DNA from: Marchantia polymorpha subsp. ruderalis
Lineage: Eukaryota > Streptophyta > Marchantiopsida > Marchantiales > Marchantiaceae
Assembly: GCA_037833965.1 (NCBI GenBank)
Contig: AP031355.1
Span: forward strand, 18,191,501 to 18,255,500
Reading direction: 5' to 3'
Length of the DNA: 64,000 nucleotides
A program made the position numbers and the translations under genes. Positions within the stretch are counted from its first letter, which is position 1. Each line of letters opens with the position of its first letter. Positions 33,785 through 46,111 of this stretch are shown one piece after another. The notes beneath the pieces are model-generated. The model was given only the letters and a program-made list of their open reading frames with translations, searched no databases and was not told the origin of the DNA.

Positions 33785-36700
33785 TCAAAAAGGTGCTTCA
33801 AGTGATTCATCCCATACTTCTGCACTGCCATTAGAAGCATCCTCACCGTCTTCCTCCATTGACAACCGAATGTATTCTTGGTGCGCAAAGCGATCCCACT
33901 CTGTCAAACTTGGATCCTCTCTCTCCTAAGGGGCATGAAAGACAATTTGAATAACACGTCAACAACCACAAGGGCATAAAAAAACAGTGTAAAGAAACGT
34001 TCCAAATTGAAGCAAGATGATTTGTTCCCACTACCTGGAGCACCCTTTCTGCCACTAGTTAAACGCAACAACCGAGAGCTGATTCTCAAAACAATTCTGT
34101 GACGTAGTGGATGTAACCTTGTGGCGACAAGTTTTAAGACATACCTGTCGAATTAGAAACGGATCACGAGTTTCAAACGCCACAAATTTATTTAAGTTGA
34201 AGAGGATGTTGAAGAAGTTTCCAGAGAGTTTGCAACGCTTGAGATCGCGTAGTGTCAACTGTCCTTCTTTCTGCAATCAAAAACCACAAGCAAGAATATT
34301 TTCAGTGCACAAATCACATTATACTAGTACACATTGGTGTCCAGTGATGTTCAACACATGCTCATATAACTAAGTTCGTCAGGTTCGGAATACGCGCGAT
34401 TAGGATCTAGCAGTAGGACTAGAAATAATAGTAAATAGAAGCATCTATCGAGAGTTGAAAAATACGGACAGCAAACATTACTATATCCCGCGGCTACACA
34501 TAGGGGACGTTACACATTTTTGTATGAAGCATCACAAAGCAACAGTAAATTGTACTTCGTGCTGCAACAGCAACACACCTCAGGACAAATCATGTCTGCC
34601 ATTTGGCAGACAATATCTTCGAAGAGAACACGTTCTTGTGCCATACACTCCATTCGGTGCAATTGCTCTTCGTAAAAATACTGCATCTCGTTAGGTGTAA
34701 TGATGCCATCACCATCCAGATCTACACACTTGAACCTGAAATGAAGATTTGGAAAATTGGTGACAATAGTCACAGAAAAAAAATTACTCCAAAAGATGCA
34801 AACAACAATTTCCAATATTTAAAACCCCTCCGGACAGCTTCAATTAGCACTTCCCTTTCATTAAGTCGACGTGCTTTACTCTTTTTTCTAAGTTTCAGCT
34901 TTTGACCAATCTTCCTCTAACTTTTCAGAAGTATTCATTACTAGAGAGTTTAGATGTCAACTGTTATGGAATGAAACTTTGCTTGAAAAACCTAGAGACC
35001 GAAAATACTATGGAATACTTGACTTCACGTACATCGAAAAAACGAACCAGAAAGGAAGGACAGGGATCTAAATTATTGAAAACGGTCAACTACACAAGAA
35101 GTATAAAAAGATTAGCAATTTCCTTTCATTAAGACTGACCTAACTTCACGGTTGCTTTTCGTCATCGTCCTTCACTTGGGACATGTTGACCAAATTTATA
35201 CTCTATACGGTCTTTACTTCATTCAATTGCTCGGCAATATTATTAAACACTTCGTACAAGTGGCAGGTAGATTTCATTCAACTCACGGGAACTCACCAGT
35301 ATTCAAGACTGGGTTCTGAGGACTTGTCCTCCTCGGACAAAATAAACCACACAAAATCCTCGTATCCCATCTTGTTGGCTACTGTGCTCGTAAACTTTCT
35401 TGGAACCTGTAAAACTAAAGGCAGATCGCCACAGATTCGATTTAGAGTACGTTCAAAGTTCACGCTTCCAAATCTTGTCATGGTAAATAATGTTTTTGAA
35501 ACTGCTGCGGCTAAGTGCTACAAAACCGAAAGACTCAATAATCACTAACCAAACCTAACACAAATACCTGGGAGAATATTCTTTCAACTATTCGGTATGT
35601 CAAAGCATGATTGCCATAGCGAAGAAGATCATCCTTATCGATAAGAAAATCGTGATCAGTGTCCAGTTCCCAAAACTTGCAGTAGATCACGTAGAAATGT
35701 TCATAAGAGAAGTACCTGCATGGTTGCCGCCACATTCAGCAATAACAAAGATGATAATCACACATATTGTATACTTAGTGAGAAAACACCCGTTTCTCAG
35801 TATTCGACTCCCAGCCAAGTTTGAATCATTTTAAAAACAGGATCAAGTCATGTCCACGTACTTCAAAACTTTATTTATATCCTCCTCTTCATCAACTTGT
35901 TGTAACGCCGTAACGAGATTGCTGCGCTTGAGCTCTCTTAGTTGGAGTCGCCCGTTTCCTGATCTGTTTATGTGGTAAAATATTCTGTATATAACCGTCT
36001 CCGCTGTTTAAAAAGAATATAGGTACAATTCCACGTCAGGAAAGGAATGTTTAAAATCGAAAACTGTGCAAAAGCAGTTATACTAGAATGGTGAGCTTGG
36101 TGAACTTACCATATCTTTCTTGAAACTCAGGTGTATCATGCAGAAACTCTAGACCATGATGGGTCAAGAGCAGTTCTCTGAGGATTGGCCTAAAGTCATC
36201 CTGGGTAACATAAGCGTGAAATAATAAGTAAACAGAACGTTATCCGCTGCTATTATACGAGGGTCAATGGACACCAAACCATTTCTCCTAAAACATATCT
36301 CAACACTGATGCAAAACGAAGGAGTTGGAAAGATCACCTGCGTGAGATAGTTTTTATCTGGTTGTTTCAACACTTGGAAAACTCTAGTCACAAGGTCTGT
36401 TGTGAGCATATTCTTCTCAGTCCAGTATTTAAGAAACTGCTCCCTACAAAAATACAAAGATTTAAATGATAACAACTCCTGACACTTGATTGATAATTAC
36501 GTCGGGAACTATGCTCTAATCAAATCACCAGCGGAACTTTGCCATCAATCTTTGCAGAATCGTAGTTGTAGAGCTAATGATATTAAAACAAAAACAAAAA
36601 CGCAATACATCAAAACTGGATTCTCGTTGCAGAGAATGCCATGAGGTGGGTACACAGTACACACTTACTTCGTAATAAGTCCAGTATTATCTGTATCAAT

Positions 36701-39700
36701 CTTCTTGTAAAGGGAGCTCGAAAAGAAAGACGGAAGCTTGCATACATCCTTGGTCACACATGTGAATGCTGTCACGCAAAGAGTGAATGTTCAGATACGC
36801 CCAAGAGGTAAAATAAATTAGTATGCTTACACGACAGACTTGATACGTTTTGAGTTAGTTATTGATCTCGTTCAGATCTCCGGACAACAATAACCTTAAA
36901 CTTCAAATTACCTGCAATAGGAAGACCATCCGGATGACCAAAAAAAAGTTTGTCGATTTTCGCTAAGCACTCCTCTTCAACTTCTTTTGGAGCTGGAGGA
37001 CCATGAGGGAAGTAGAACTGAGTGCACAAACAGAGGAGTTAATTGAATACGCGCTTAACCTTTATCAAAAGGCCCTGATCCTCGTTACGAAACACAGATT
37101 CATATGCCCTAAGTGATTCTTGCTAATGTCGGCAAGATTTGCTTGCTAGATCCTTATGATAAAGCATTTTGAAAGTTTTGAGGACCGTAATTGGGGTTGC
37201 AGATAATCGGACGTCTCAACCCTTTCCAAAATAAACGTTGACGGGAGCTCAAGTGATTTGGTTCAATATTTGTCTCAGACATAAATCCCAGTCTCTTTTG
37301 AGGAAACTCTGACTCTGAATTGGTCGATTAGATTCCATTACCTGCGGAATAATTTCTTTCACAGGTTCACTTGTCTTCTTCAAAGGAGACCCTGTAGCCG
37401 TTGGTCCAGATCCAGTTCGCTTCATGGGTGATTTTGGGGATAGAGGGGAGCCAGCCGTACTTCTGGGTGACAGTGGTGGGGTATTTCCTGCAGGAAACAT
37501 TGATGGTAGCAATGATGCGGAGGCTCCCGTGCTCCCATTGCTAGGACCTCCGGGAACCGACAAAACTACTCCCGCTTTGACATCTTCTAGAAGCGATAAC
37601 ACCTGCATGCAATAAAATATAAACCTTAAGCAAAAGGAAAAAGACAGAATATGACGTAAGAAAGGAAATATTTAGACCTCTAGATAGCTTATTCTCTCTC
37701 AATACCCCTCCTTTCCCAAACAAAAGAGCTACCACTGCGAACTACATCATTTCACTCATGATCAGTATATAAGAATGCAATCAATTCCACGCTTAATCAA
37801 TGTGTTTCTCCCAAGATCAGTATATAAGAACGCAAGCAATCTACAGATAATAAATGTGTACGGATACTCAGAACGGGCTTTATTAAACTCAAAACAACTT
37901 ACATACATAGACAAAGTAATGGGAAAGTAGAGAACGTCTAATCCCACTCTGCCTTCAGAGCAAGGAAACAAATTTACATTGGAATAACCCACTGTTTCTC
38001 TGTTCCGATAATTAACCAGCTGATAGGAACGTTCAGAGAACTGCAAAATTGGAGCGAAGTCGTCCTCTGAGTTCGTGAATCAGAGTCTTCATAGCAAGCG
38101 ATGTGCCCAGTCTGCTTTCTTTAAATACAAATGCAGTCGACAAGTAGATCCCAAAAGAAGCCTCACACCTCGCCAACAATAAAATATATATTTCATCTGT
38201 CCATTTAGTCAGTTGTAGTCTCAAACCATGACGGCCCTAATTGGGCACACAATGCTCGAAGCCAAGTGGAATAGACGTCCATATCTACAGAAGAAGATGA
38301 AAGAAAATTCAAGGCACAGAGGGTCCATTGGAAGGAAAAAGACCGCTCGTCATCGTGCTCTTCGTGAAATTCAGCTCGTTGCTACAGTCACATCATGCAC
38401 ACATAGTTGTGTGCACACAACGTACATAGCAAACCATCAAAGGAGACGCATGGAGTAAAAAACGTGATGAAGATTCAGAAGAGTACAAACCAATAAAGCG
38501 AACATATCGCGCTATTCAAAGAAATCACTGTGGAGGTTCGAGGCGTTCAGATTCGAGGCCCACCCGCTTCATCAAATACAGACATCACACATCTCGATTC
38601 ACAAAGACTTAGACGCATGAAGTCTGTTGTAATGTTCGTATACGCTGCCAAGTTCATCGCATAGACACTACTGAGCTGAAAGCGGAATATAAATATTAAC
38701 AGTATATGTGTGGAAATTCCAGGCCTCTAAATTCATAGCCCACAGGCTTCATCGCAGGCAGACAGAACCCAACATGTCAATATCCGTACACATAGTCGCA
38801 TGGTGCTCATTGATGACACTTGCACAACGCCGGCTTAATTGTGTACGGTTTGGACTCGGTAGAATAGCCCGCCATGGCAAACAAATTGTTGAAAATTAAT
38901 AAAATAAAGTATATATCTCGCGCAAACGAACTAACATATAACATACTTCATCATCCAAATGTGGCACTAAACATGTAGAACAAAGCATACCTGACGTAGT
39001 TGTCTGGGACATAAACTGATAAGTCGTGTCTGGGACATAAACTGACGAGCGAAAGGGTTTATGAAGGCGATGCTCTGAGCTAAAAAGGCTTACTCGTAGT
39101 CAAGGAAAAATTACTAGCCTTGCAGCAGTAGGTATTAAAACAGCCTTAAAACAAAGTATACCAAGACTACACTACTGATAAGATTCAATAGAAGTTCTCG
39201 CGCCGTGATGGTCTACAAACCCACAATTTGGAAAGTACAAGTAACAGAAAAGAAACCATGTTTAACAGGTTTCTACAATTTACAACATATGTTAGAATTA
39301 GTTTGATCTTGAGTACATGAACTGAGCAGAGGTCTTTAGTTTCTTACTCCGGAACTCAAGTTCAACCATTACTTAGCGGCACTTATAGTGAGAATTCTTC
39401 GCAAGTTGGCAGACATCAAAGACTCTCACCGCTTAAAGATATTAACGCATGTACGGTACCAGGGAGAGAGTTGAAGCACATTCGCTTCATCACTAAGAGA
39501 GGTCTTTAGTTTCTTACTCCGGAACTCAAGTTCAACCATTACTTAGCGGCACTTATAGTAAGAATTCTTCGCAAGTTGGCAGACATCAAAGACTCTCACC
39601 GCTTGAAGATATTAACGCATGTACGGTACCAGGGAGAGAGTTGAAGCACATTCGCTTCATCACTAAGAGAGAGTTGAGTACATTCTTAACTGAGAGCTAT

Positions 39701-40964
39701 CGCTTCTGGAACTCACGACAAAGAAAGTGCTGCTGATGCGCGTTAATACGCTGTCCGTTACAAGGCGGAAAAGATGGATAGTGACAGCAAGGTGATAAAT
39801 TGATCCAACGATGTCCAGGTCTTTCATCAATTCTCAAACAAAAGAAGCCATGTCCTAGAAATAAGAAGAACTCAACCAATGTAAGAGCTACAATCTGAAC
39901 AAGGGTGGTGGATTGAGGACCGCGTCTTGACCACAACCTAGTGGAGGACAGAATGAGCCGAATCCACCATGACCCACAAGAATATGCAGAACACGAACTG
40001 AGTACATGAGAACTTTCCTCGCACCAGACAACTCGGGCTCAGCTGAGACTTGGCGAACACCGAAATGATACAGGTATCTCAACTGTGAAGAACTTGGAAA
40101 GGATCCCATCACGTTTCAATGATTTTTGATTCCAGGTAGGCTGGGTGCCAGAAAAACTTTACTGCTCGAAGCCTTAAGGACGTGAAATCACTGTATAAAT
40201 ATTGATTTACAGATTTCAATGCGTAATTCTTCAATGCGCGGGGCTGTTTCTTTCATTGCATGATTCTAATGACTCTTTACGGTACTGCAATTTCAGTGAG
40301 TTCGAATACCATTACGAGGGTGAAACTGCCAGACCAAAGCTCGAAGTACCAGCTAAGACGACAATAGGGGTAACGAAGCAGATGCTGACCTAAATGGATA
40401 CACCTGACATAAACTCAACAAGAAACGAGTTCCGGCACACGATCAGGTGGACTTGGCACTAATATCAAGCACACATGAAAAACTGTTCACAAAGCTCACG
40501 AAGGCCGGAGATAGCCGACCAGCAGCGGGTCGATGTGTAATCGGGAGGGTTTTGTCTGATGTTCTTCAACTTAGGCATGTTAAATCAAATCCGTCACCCC
40601 ACGAACAGGACTCACACAAATCGACACCTTGTGCGCAGGGGAATTGACGTGCTCCGGAAGTTGAGGTCATAGGTCTCAATGCTACACTCAGATTAGGCAC
40701 TTACGAGCCATAAGGCTACAATCTGCCGAAGCTGGTCGCCACTGGCATCCGTCAGCGGACCTGGAAGGAAAATTTACACGATGAGGAGGACAAGGAGCGG
40801 GGTCTCACCAAACGCTGGGAATCGGGAAGAGAAAGCCACTGTGAGAAAAGATCGTCCAGCCTGAGCTTGCACTGAAGAGGCTTAGTTGCCGGCATGGGAA
40901 GGTCAGTGAGCTGGAGAAGGTCTGGGTCAAGCACTCCAACTTCCACGGCCATGCTGGCGTCCAT
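33785..40964 (-). CDS. PP2AB'': Protein phosphatase 2A B'' regulatory subunit (EF-hand)
   Basis: Twelve exons, in transcript order: 40964-40809, 37602-37342, 37017-36912, 36768-36669, 36443-36338, 36200-36110, 36003-35862, 35715-35568, 35406-35297, 34735-34579, 34270-34145, 33925-33785. They give 547 residues with all phases consistent. The product is the PR72/B'' targeting subunit of PP2A, of the Arabidopsis B''-alpha/beta type rather than TON2/FASS. The N-terminus has [14 protein letters not shown], then a Ser/Pro linker ([17 protein letters not shown], about 80-130). EF-hand loops are at 339-350 ([12 protein letters not shown], with Asp at position 12) and 412-423 ([12 protein letters not shown], canonical), with a weaker [10 protein letters not shown] site near 200. 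ATG 40964 ([10 protein letters not shown]) matches the family start; the in-frame ATG at 41078 would add an uncharacteristic 38 residues. The first intron is 3.2 kb, the others far shorter. Confidence 0.96.
37603..40808 (-). other. 3.2-kb first intron of PP2A B''
   Basis: It starts with the donor GTGAGACC after exon 1 and ends with a TGCATGCAG acceptor. It carries no recognisable frame but several local duplications. A GATCAGTATATAAGAA unit is repeated at a 55-base spacing (37760 and 37815). A related pair about 180 bases apart starts at 38531 and 38711 (GGAGGTTCGAGG / GGAAATTCCAGG). TGTCTGGGACATAAACTGA occurs twice near 39002-39050. A 170-bp tandem duplication lies at 39328-39667. Large first introns often hold regulatory elements, but nothing here shows that directly. 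Confidence 0.85.
39328..39667. repeat. 170-bp tandem duplication in intron 1 of PP2A B''
   Basis: 39328-39497 and 39498-39667 are equal in length and differ at two positions seen by eye (TAGTGAGAA/TAGTAAGAA and CTTAAAG/CTTGAAG). The unit begins AGAGGTCTTTAGTTTC and ends CATCACTAAG. Confidence 0.95.
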
Positions 40965-42900
40965 TTTCCCCCTACTCCACACAGCGAAAAAAACCCACCA
41001 AATTCCTCCCGCTTTCTCGCACTTGGTTCGCTCCTGCTCCACGCAGCAGCCCGCGTCCACCCGACCTCGAAACAACACTTTCCTTTAGACCCTGCTCTTT
41101 TATTGGCAATCTGCCTACCTCCTGCGCTAAAGCTCCTCCTCCTCCTGCAACACTGGAATGACTGCACTGCAACTACACTCCTCTACACCACACCATGTCT
41201 GTAATCTGTCAAAGGGATGGAGCAAAACGATCATCTGCCGCGGTCAAGTACTCCGATACCAACGATATCTGTTCCGTTCTTGGTCCTACGCTAATCCTGC
41301 CTGTCTATTTGTCTTGCCTGCCTGTCTGTCGGTCTTCCTCGTCCTGTCTATTCAGCCCGAGGAGAGTTGTGAGTTGTTGTCCCAGAGGCAAAGCTTTTCT
41401 CGAAACATGGTCATGTGCGGGCGAGCTGCTGCTGTCTACCTCCTCCTTCTACCTGTCGAGCTTTCGTCCTCCATCGCCAAAAGCTGCTCCCTCCTTCCAT
41501 CCTCTTTCTCCTTCCTCCTCCTCCTCCTTCCACCATCTCCTTTCCTCCTTCGCTCTCTCTGCTCTCTTTCTGCTCGCCCTTTCTTCTCCGCAAACAAACC
41601 CTAGATACATCTACTCCTTCGTTCCTTGTGTTTCCCTTCTTCCCCTCCCCCCCTTCCCCTTCCCCTTCCGCTTCCCCCGTTCTCCTCCTTCCTGTTGTCC
41701 TCTCCCCGGCCTGCCCTCCCCTCCTGCTCCCTCGCCCTTCGTCTTCCTCGCGCACTCCGACGACTTAATCGCCGATTACACGGAAAAGTTGCCATTTGTA
41801 AACCCTAATTCCGTCCTCTGTCCGTAATTAACCACTAAACGACTCGTTGCACCTTCGTCGTCGCCGAGTGACGTATTGCTCCCAGCTTGGCACCATCGTA
41901 ACGTCCAGCGGCACGGCAGCCTCAGAGCGAATCGGGACGAATCTCTTGCGCGGGCTGACACGTAGGCCTGGACCCCGGATCCGGAGAATTCCCTCATCGG
42001 TGCATTCTGTCGCCGAACTCCGCCATTCGACGAATCCGGTCCGAACGACGTCGGGCACAGTTTCATCCGCTCCTCCTGCCGCTCGCGAACTCCGTAGCCT
42101 TTTAAATGACGCACTTAGTCTACGCAGTTAAGGAATGTCATCAGCCGGTTCCGCCCGTCCGCCCCCCCCCCCCCCCCCCCCCCGCCCGATCTTTTCGCAT
42201 GATTGGACGTGCTGGAGTACCCGACCGCTCGACAGCCTTCCTCGGCCTCATTCGCCTTACGTCTTCTCAACTGCTATTTTTGTCACGATGAAGTCTACTG
42301 GACCTCCTCCTGTCTATTTTTGTCATCTACCGGAATTAGAACCGAGCTGTGGAAGTCTTTCATCCAGTTTTTGCTTCCGTATGACATTCGACTAGAGCAC
42401 GCAACCGTCGAAAATTAGTATATGTCCTCGTACATCGTAACCCCTTCGATGCTGGGTTACACGCAGTGAGTGTATCATGTGTGCTACATTTCTGTGTTCG
42501 GAGAGGCTCGTGATGAACCAACAGAATGGCATATGCTCCGTCCAACGATGTTTTCGCTGTTGCATGACACAATGTCGGTTCGAGAGGTCGGCAAGAGACA
42601 GGTTGCTATTGTTCTTCTCTCCGACGATTGTTTCCCCATGCGACGCAAAGCTCCCAATTATGCTGTTAACTCGTAGTAATTATACTGTAATTTGTCAAGA
42701 ATTTCTAACGCATAGCTCCCCATTGAAACTGCTCGCACAGCAGCTTGATACTTCATCCAGCCTCTCTCTGCAACCATACGCTTCGCGCATGACTCCAGTC
42801 CGAAAATATGTGATGTGAACATGTACAGTATCCATGTCCACATTTTACGGTATTATAAGATCGAAGAAACATACTACCACCCTAACTTCTTTGACAAGTA
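40965..42900. other. PP2A B'' 5' flank: pyrimidine-rich tract and C run
   Basis: 40965-41200 probably holds the 5' UTR. At 41430-41760 the plus strand is almost entirely C/T (CTCCTCC-type runs). A run of 22 cytosines lies at 42162-42183. Long frames on both strands here (for example 41195-41827 plus and 41411-41755 minus) are Pro/Ser/Leu- or Gly/Arg/Glu-rich by-products of this composition, with no domain. Confidence 0.6.
42162..42183. repeat. Poly(C) run of 22
   Basis: An uninterrupted run of 22 C residues, bounded by G on both sides. Its exact length may vary or be misassembled. Confidence 0.9.
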
Positions 42901-43344
42901 ATGTACTGGACAGCCAACAATAAACAGATCTTCCGATTAGTTAACAGAATGTTTTTTTCCCAACTTTTCTTTTGAAATAACAGCAAAGAAACATATGATC
43001 CCTGTTTTTTTTATCAAACACAACATGCATGGAACATTTGACAAGGATAAGAATCTCATAAGGTAATACATACGAATCAATAAAGTACATTGTAAACTCT
43101 CTTTGAGCATATTAAATGATTGTCTGATCTGTGTGGCCATCATCAAAAGTACGTATCGTCATTAACCTCCAAACACAACACACATTAATCTTATATCATT
43201 TGTTTTAGTTTACGCTTCGTGAACACTTCATTTATGTTGATATTACTTTAGAAGTATTTACATGCTTTTGTCTTTTTTTTTACAAGTTAAACAAGATTCA
43301 ATGAGTTATACCATTCAATTTTGTCATGTATTTTATTATATGTT

Positions 43345-44755
43345 ATTTTTAGCCGTCCGCCTAGAGTTACTACTCATACAGTATAGAGTCATCAACGATT
43401 AGAAGAACATTAAGTTCTTCAAGTTAAGACTTTAGTGTTGGTACTAGTGAGTGCACTCAAGCGTCGATCTAGATTCTCAACGATTTGAAGAACGTTTAAG
43501 TTCTTCAAGTCGAGACTTTAGCGTTGGTACTAGTGAGTACCCTCAAGCGTCAATCTGGATTCTCAAGACGAGTGGATTGAACTCGACTTATGTATGTGTG
43601 ACGGTTTTGTTGTCGGTGGGATAATCAAGACTTACGTGCTTGCCCATGGAGAATTCCACTCAAAGAACTTTCGTTTGAGTTTAGTTAGAACTCGAACGAG
43701 TTTGCCGTTGTTTGCAATTATTCGTAATCGTGAGATTGTGTGTATGAGTATGTGAATTTTGATGGAAATTGAGAAGTAATCATCAAAGGTCATAACGTGG
43801 TTTAAGTGTGAGAGATCTCGTGTGTATGAGCTCAAGTGTCTTTTCCTTGAATGAGTTTGAGAGAAATCATTGCAGGTTTTGTTCCGGAATTTTGACTTTA
43901 CCTTTAGTCTTGAAATTAAGGATTTTGATTTTTTTTGTGTATTATGTTACTCTCAACAAGAAATTTGAAGTATATTGATCGATTGAGAATTTTGATTTTG
44001 ACAGCCGATTGATTGAGTATATTGATGTCTGGATGATAGTCTGGGTCCGTAAGTAAGAGAATGAATGAAACAATATTGAGAATTGTCAAATTTTGGTCAG
44101 TGTTATAACAAGGGAAGAAAGTTTTGGTGATGGTGTTTATCTTACGGTCAAGAGTTACCTACTAGGTTGATTTTTTGTGCATCTGTATCAAAAATTATGT
44201 ACATCGAGATAGTTTACAAGCACTGTTTTCTCGTGATCTTATCGAACCTTATGTCACGATAAGATCTTGAGTTACAATTACTCCTTCTCGATGAAGAATT
44301 TTGACTCAAATTCATCTTGCTCTTTTTTACTTTTACGAGTACACAGTATGTCTCGTGTGTGATATCAAGATCATATAAAAAACACAGAGTGTCTAAGATT
44401 ACCAGATCTATGCAAAATTTCCATTTGTGAACAGAGTGGTGTGAGGAGAATCGTGACCTTAGAGTAGCATAAAAGTAATTGATTTGTTTTAATCATGTTG
44501 ATGAAGTGCATGAGGCTTCTGTTATTCAAAAGATTTCACGCCAAGATTTTACAACAGTTCGAGTTTTATTTCAGTTATAGCAATATTCCCAATGACAAGT
44601 TCTTACTGAAGTGTATTGAAGAAGTTGAAGATGGATTGATGAACTTATTTGTGGTATATTTGAGTGTGTATGCTCTCATCTCATATGTGTGTGTGTGCAT
44701 GTGAATAGCATGTCAGCAATGTACAGTATATGGCGATACATATTTGCACGACAAT
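43345..44755. repeat. Dispersed repeat, copy 2 (other copy at 5.65-5.95 kb)
   Basis: 43353-43610 (CCGTCCGCCTAGAGTTACTAC onward, with TGTGACGGTTTTG) matches 5652-5815. 44706-44752 (AGCATGTCAGCAATGTACAG, then GATACATATTTGCACGACA) matches 5896-5945. About 1.1 kb separates the two homologous parts here, against about 80 bases in copy 1, so copy 1 is internally deleted or copy 2 carries an insertion. Confidence 0.65.
43392..43562. repeat. 85/86-bp tandem duplication inside the dispersed repeat
   Basis: 43392-43476 and 43477-43562 are diverged copies of a unit that starts TCAACGATT and includes GTTGGTACTAGTGAGT, followed shortly by CTCAAGCGTC. Copy 1 of the dispersed repeat at 5.7 kb has only one such unit. 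Confidence 0.9.
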
Positions 44756-46073
44756 TTTCAACTATGTTTCATATTGCAAATAAGGTTCCAACCCCAAACA
44801 TGAAAATGTACTATACCCAGTCGTTCAAAATTTGATGAGTAAAATTAGTTACCACTTATCATCACACCATCTGTTGACTCTAGAAATTGAGTCAAAAGAT
44901 GATGTTTATTACTGGAGAAAAACATCATGGATTAAATGGTTTGCTAAAAAATCAATGACGTTTGCATTTGAATCACGATGTGACAAATTCAGTGTGATTG
45001 AAATACATCATAAATTTGTCATATCATTTGAAACAATTCATCTATAAGTACAATTCAGAGATTACATTTGATTTCTAGTAGTGACTCTCTTCGATAAACT
45101 ATCTTGGACCCACAACTTTCTAAAAATACACTATAACAGCATCATCCAACATGAAATTCAAATTCAAAAGATACTTTACATTCTAGTTTCATCTAATTCC
45201 ATCCATTTGATTTATTTGCGCTAATCTTGAAATTCATTTTTTGAAAAATCAAAACTAAAGTATTGTATGAAGATTTTGGAAAAATTTAATACAAAAATGG
45301 TAAACAACAACAAACTTTTCAAGAAACTAAAAATTTTACTTTAACAGGCAAGAATGAACTAAAATTTACAAAAGTAGTTCATTTTTTGGGGAAAAAAGAA
45401 TCAAGTATAAATTTTAAAATCTAAAAAACACATACATATATGAAGTTAACAAACAAATTTATCCTCATTGTAGCCAACAAAGCAAAAATTGTGTAATTAT
45501 TTCATCAAGTGAAGCTATGTAATTAAAACACCAAACAACAATGAAACCAAGAGTTAGGTTACATTCATATGCGATAAATGTAACCTAACAGATTGAAAAT
45601 TGATGTTTTAACACTATAATGTAAAATATATGTCCATATAACATCAATATAAACAAAAAGTTGTATTTAAATTATCATTATTTTTGTACATAAATGTACT
45701 CATATGAATTTGGAAGCTAAAGAACGTTGATGAGAAACAAAATTCGAGAATTACAATTCTATTTATGTATAAATAAATTAAAAACACATACATATCATTT
45801 ATCATGTTTTTAAAATAAATAAATTCAAGTTATTTCATAAAATTTGATGTACAAATGATGATACTTTAATGAATATGAATAACCGTTATTCAATATAAAC
45901 GAACTCAAATAATAAGTATTGACATTCTAGAAGAATGAGTATAAATTGATGAAGCATGAAAATCATATAATTGAAGAAATGAAGAAATGTATATGATATA
46001 CTTTTTTATAATGAATAAACTTCAAAACACGTTTCTATTGATGCATTTGATTTAGCGAAATGTTTATATATTG

Positions 46074-46077
<4 letters not shown>

Positions 46078-46108
<31 letters not shown>
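46078..46108. repeat. (AT)n microsatellite
   Basis: A 31-base alternating AT run. Confidence 0.95.

Positions 46109-46111
<3 letters not shown>

Noticed and set aside
38520..38560. tRNA-like GGTTCGAGGC motif in PP2A B'' intron 1
   Set aside because: There is no matching A box or cloverleaf; it is part of a local duplicated segment.
40965..41078. Upstream in-frame ATG at 41078 as the PP2A B'' start
   Set aside because: It would add 38 residues (Cys/Trp-rich) unlike family N-termini, while [10 protein letters not shown] matches the usual start.
41195..41827. Plus-strand 210-codon frame and antisense frames in the pyrimidine-rich tract
   Set aside because: Simple C/T-rich DNA lacks stop codons in several frames at once; the products are low complexity.
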